From: Desulfuromonas sp.
Lineage (GTDB): Bacteria > Desulfobacterota > Desulfuromonadia > Desulfuromonadales > Trichloromonadaceae
Assembly: GCA_030145265.1 (NCBI GenBank)
Contig: JAQYWA010000113.1
Coordinates: 1-6,896 of the forward strand
Direction: 5' to 3'
Length of the DNA stretch: 6,896 bases
Shown here one piece after another: positions 5,276 to 6,896 of this stretch. A program made the position numbers and the translations under genes. The notes under the pieces are model-generated. The model worked only from the letters and a program-made list of their open reading frames with translations. It ran no database searches and was not told where the DNA came from. Position 1 is the first letter of the stretch. Every line of letters starts with the position of its first letter.

Positions 5276-5604
5276 TTTAACCAAAAATTTCACGAATGAC
5301 CACGGATATCCGCGGAAATTCTGCCATTCGAATTCCCCGCCCCATTATTATCTCGATGCTGCTGAGGGTCTTTTCCCTGGCCGGAAGTGAAATCCCGCTG
5401 GCGCAGGTCTGCACAGGCGTCTACTTCTTCCCACCTGGTTCCTCCACAATGCGTGACGAAAGCCAGATTTCTGTTAATAATTTAATACAGCCTCATCTCG
5501 TTGCCGTTGAGTTCTCCATCCTCCCACACATGCTGAGTTGAGAAGCCCGTCTTCTCTTGATTGACGCACCGGGCCCTGCAAGGAAATAGAAAGGAAGGAG
5601 CGCC
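5276..5604. other. Gene-poor leader region before the PfkB-family kinase
   Basis: About 330 bases without a supported gene. An 81-codon plus-strand frame begins at 5296 (ATG) but has no ribosome binding site and no recognisable protein similarity. A small hairpin, GAGAAG-CCCGT-CTTCTC, lies at 5540-5556. A short AT-rich patch, TTAATAATTTAATAC, at about 5474 could hold a promoter, but no -35/-10 pair with proper spacing stands out. The kinase mRNA start is therefore not placed. Confidence 0.4.
5595..5600 (+). promoter_or_regulatory. Ribosome binding site supporting a GTG start
   Basis: AAGGAG, within AAAGGAAGGAG, lies 4 bases before the GTG at 5605. This close, strong Shine-Dalgarno match supports GTG as the kinase start, and the protein begins with the family's usual first strand. 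Confidence 0.8.
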
Positions 5605-6555
5605 GTGATTGCCACTGTTACTGTTAACCCCGCCTTTGACCGGATTTGCTACGTGGATGCGTTTTCCGTTAACCAGCTCCACCGCATTGAAAACAGGGGG
5701 CAAAGCAAGACCCTCATCGGCGGGAAAGGCGTCAACGTTTCGGTCATGCTCAAAATTTTGGGCATCTCGAGCATTGCGATGGGTTTTTCAGGGGGTGTTC
5801 TGGGAGCGAAATTTGAGCTGGAGCTTAGACTAGCGGGGATAACCACCAATTTTGTGCGGACCGAGCAGGATACCCGTACCAATCTCTTCATTATCGATGA
5901 AACGAACGATCAATTGACGGTCATCGATGTGAACGGCAACCCCGTATCGGAAGCGGACATGACTATTTTTCTGGATCGATACGCCAAAATCCTCCATCAG
6001 GTCGACAAGGTGGTGCTGGCGGGCTCCCTGCTGCCCGGGATGAAGCCCGGCTTCTATGGCCAGCTCCTTCGCCTGGCCAATCAACGGGGGATCAAAACCG
6101 TGATCCACGCGGAACCCAAATATTTACAGGAGGCGCTGGAAGAGGGGGCCTACCTGGTGTTCCCCGATATGCGCGGCACAGGGGAATTCAACGGGCAGCC
6201 CTTGCGCTCGGTGGAGGATTGCCTGGCAGCGGGGAAGAGACTTCTGGCCAAAAAGGAAAAAAACCAGATTATCCTGTTTTCTCATTTAATCGAGCAGGTG
6301 GTGGCGGTCACCAGGGAAAAGGCCTATGTGTTCGGCATGAAAACCCCACACAAGGCCAATTTGCTCGGTTTTGGCGATGCCCTCGTGGCTGGCACCCTCT
6401 GTGGCCTGGAGAGCGGTAAAAGCCTTAAAGATGCTCTCTGCCAGGGGTGTGCCGCCGGGTATACCGTCATGGAAAAAAGGGAAAAATTCAATTTTTCTGC
6501 CGAGGCCGTGACGAAAAAGATGTCCGATATTGAAACCCGGGAGATGGACTTATGA
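5605..6555 (+). CDS. pfkB: PfkB-family hexose kinase (1-phosphofructokinase-like)
   Basis: A 316-residue ribokinase-fold sugar kinase of the FruK/PfkB/LacC subgroup, which phosphorylates fructose 1-phosphate, fructose 6-phosphate or tagatose 6-phosphate with ATP. The exact substrate cannot be read from sequence. Visible motifs are TVTVNPAFDRI at the N-terminus with the sugar-binding Asp12, GGKGVNV at 39-45, TRTNLFIIDE in the lid/substrate region, GSLLPG at 140-145, and GFGDALVAG at 255-263 with the catalytic base Asp258. The last motif is GAGD in most relatives; here the second residue is Phe, which may alter the anion hole or ATP pocket. Length is normal and the frame is intact. Translation starts at GTG 5605 after AAGGAG. 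The stop overlaps the next gene's start as ATGA, so the kinase and the CBS-domain protein are probably made together and may be functionally linked through adenylate sensing. Confidence 0.9.
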   Translation: MIATVTVNPAFDRICYVDAFSVNQLHRIENRGQSKTLIGGKGVNVSVMLKILGISSIAMGFSGGVLGAKFELELRLAGITTNFVRTEQDTRTNLFIIDETNDQLTVIDVNGNPVSEADMTIFLDRYAKILHQVDKVVLAGSLLPGMKPGFYGQLLRLANQRGIKTVIHAEPKYLQEALEEGAYLVFPDMRGTGEFNGQPLRSVEDCLAAGKRLLAKKEKNQIILFSHLIEQVVAVTREKAYVFGMKTPHKANLLGFGDALVAGTLCGLESGKSLKDALCQGCAAGYTVMEKREKFNFSAEAVTKKMSDIETREMDL

Positions 6556-6896
6556 ATGTGGGGGACGTTTTCTGCCAGGATTTATCGTCCGTATCCGGAC
6601 ATATGACGATTAAAACCGTCATCCGCCTGATGCTTCTGACCCGCAGTCCTGCCCTGCCCATCGTCGACCAGGACAATCAGTATGTGGGGTGTATCGAGAT
6701 TTCGGATATCATCGATGCCTGTATCCCCTCCTACATGAAAAGCTTCACTCGAACCGGATTTCTGCCGGATATCGACACCTTTTACCAGAATCTGTCCAAG
6801 CTCCAGGACAAGCAGGTCGTCGAATACATGCCCAAGGATTATCCGCGCCTGCGGCCGGAAGACAACATCCATTTCGCCGCCGACCTGCTGGAAAAA
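6552..6896 (+). CDS. CBS-domain protein, N-terminal part
   Basis: The first 115 residues of a gene that continues beyond the window. Residues 1-57 form a CBS motif: MNVGDVFCQDLSSVSGHMTI, then KTVIRLMLLTRSPALPIVD, QDNQYVGCIEISDIID. After a linker of about 35 residues (SYMKSFTRTGFLPDIDTFYQN ...), a second CBS motif begins with VVEYMPKDYPRLRPEDNIHFAADLL. Paired CBS motifs bind AMP, ATP or S-adenosylmethionine and regulate attached or partner proteins. Whether this is a stand-alone CBS pair or carries another domain cannot be seen. The ATG at 6552 overlaps the kinase stop by 4 bases and has GGGAG 8 bases upstream (6539-6543); a coupled operon is likely. Confidence 0.87.
   Translation, partial: MNVGDVFCQDLSSVSGHMTIKTVIRLMLLTRSPALPIVDQDNQYVGCIEISDIIDACIPSYMKSFTRTGFLPDIDTFYQNLSKLQDKQVVEYMPKDYPRLRPEDNIHFAADLLEK

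Noticed and set aside
5069..5293. 74-codon minus-strand frame through the palindrome
   Set aside because: Both ends of the translation (DALAKS and DGFAKS) come from the same repeat arm. It is repeat-derived, not a gene.
5398..5412. Possible sigma-54 site TGGCGCAGGTCTGCA
   Set aside because: The GG-to-GC spacing is one base short and the -12 element lacks TTGC.
5296..5541. 81-codon plus-strand frame upstream of the kinase
   Set aside because: No ribosome binding site, no recognisable family, and it begins next to repeat DNA. Kept only as part of the intergenic description.

Overview
The window looks like chromosomal DNA, fairly GC-rich, from an anaerobic or facultative deltaproteobacterium-type organism (Desulfuromonadales or Geobacterales would fit). 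This placement is an inference from gene content: a cyclic-2,3-DPG-synthetase-like GTPase next to a carbamate kinase, an HPF protein with a cold-shock-like tail, a BCAM0308-like zinc protein, and a PfkB-type sugar kinase coupled to a CBS-domain protein. No rRNA, tRNA or CRISPR array is visible.

Layout. (1) Positions 1-1155, plus strand: the C-terminus of a cyclic 2,3-diphosphoglycerate synthetase-like GTPase overlaps by 4 bases (ATGA) a complete carbamate kinase gene, arcC. (2) Positions 1156-2508, accessory stretch: an intact pRiA4b ORF-3-like gene, then a broken IS1595 (ISXO2-like) transposase. Its DDE-domain piece and its C-terminal piece lie in different frames, about 250 bases apart, with unrelated DNA and short direct repeats between them. 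(3) Positions 2509-3626, minus strand: hpf, preceded by a BCAM0308-like gene that appears inactivated twice (ATA where the start codon is expected, and a frameshift near the 3' end). A strong intrinsic terminator lies directly upstream. (4) Positions 3807-5012, minus strand: a 401-residue alpha-helical protein of unknown function with a plausible sigma-70-like promoter. (5) Positions 5013-5604: a gene-poor divergent intergenic region with a perfect 44-bp palindrome and a third copy of its arm, giving a MITE-like structure. (6) Positions 5605-6896, plus strand: a complete PfkB-family hexose kinase overlapping by 4 bases the start of a CBS-domain protein that runs off the window.

How the genes fit together. 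ArcC makes ATP from carbamoyl phosphate, and the PfkB-family kinase phosphorylates sugar phosphates. HPF parks ribosomes, and CBS proteins sense adenylate ligands. PfkB-family, CBS, HPF-like and BCAM0308-like genes are also typical of low-oxygen survival loci such as the Burkholderia cenocepacia lxa locus. The window therefore reads as part of an energy-limitation or dormancy gene neighbourhood broken up by mobile-element debris. This functional reading is inferred. I see no single new system that can be claimed with confidence. The most distinctive items are the eroding BCAM0308 gene, the palindrome array next to a promoter, the HPF/cold-shock fusion and the uncharacterised 401-residue family.
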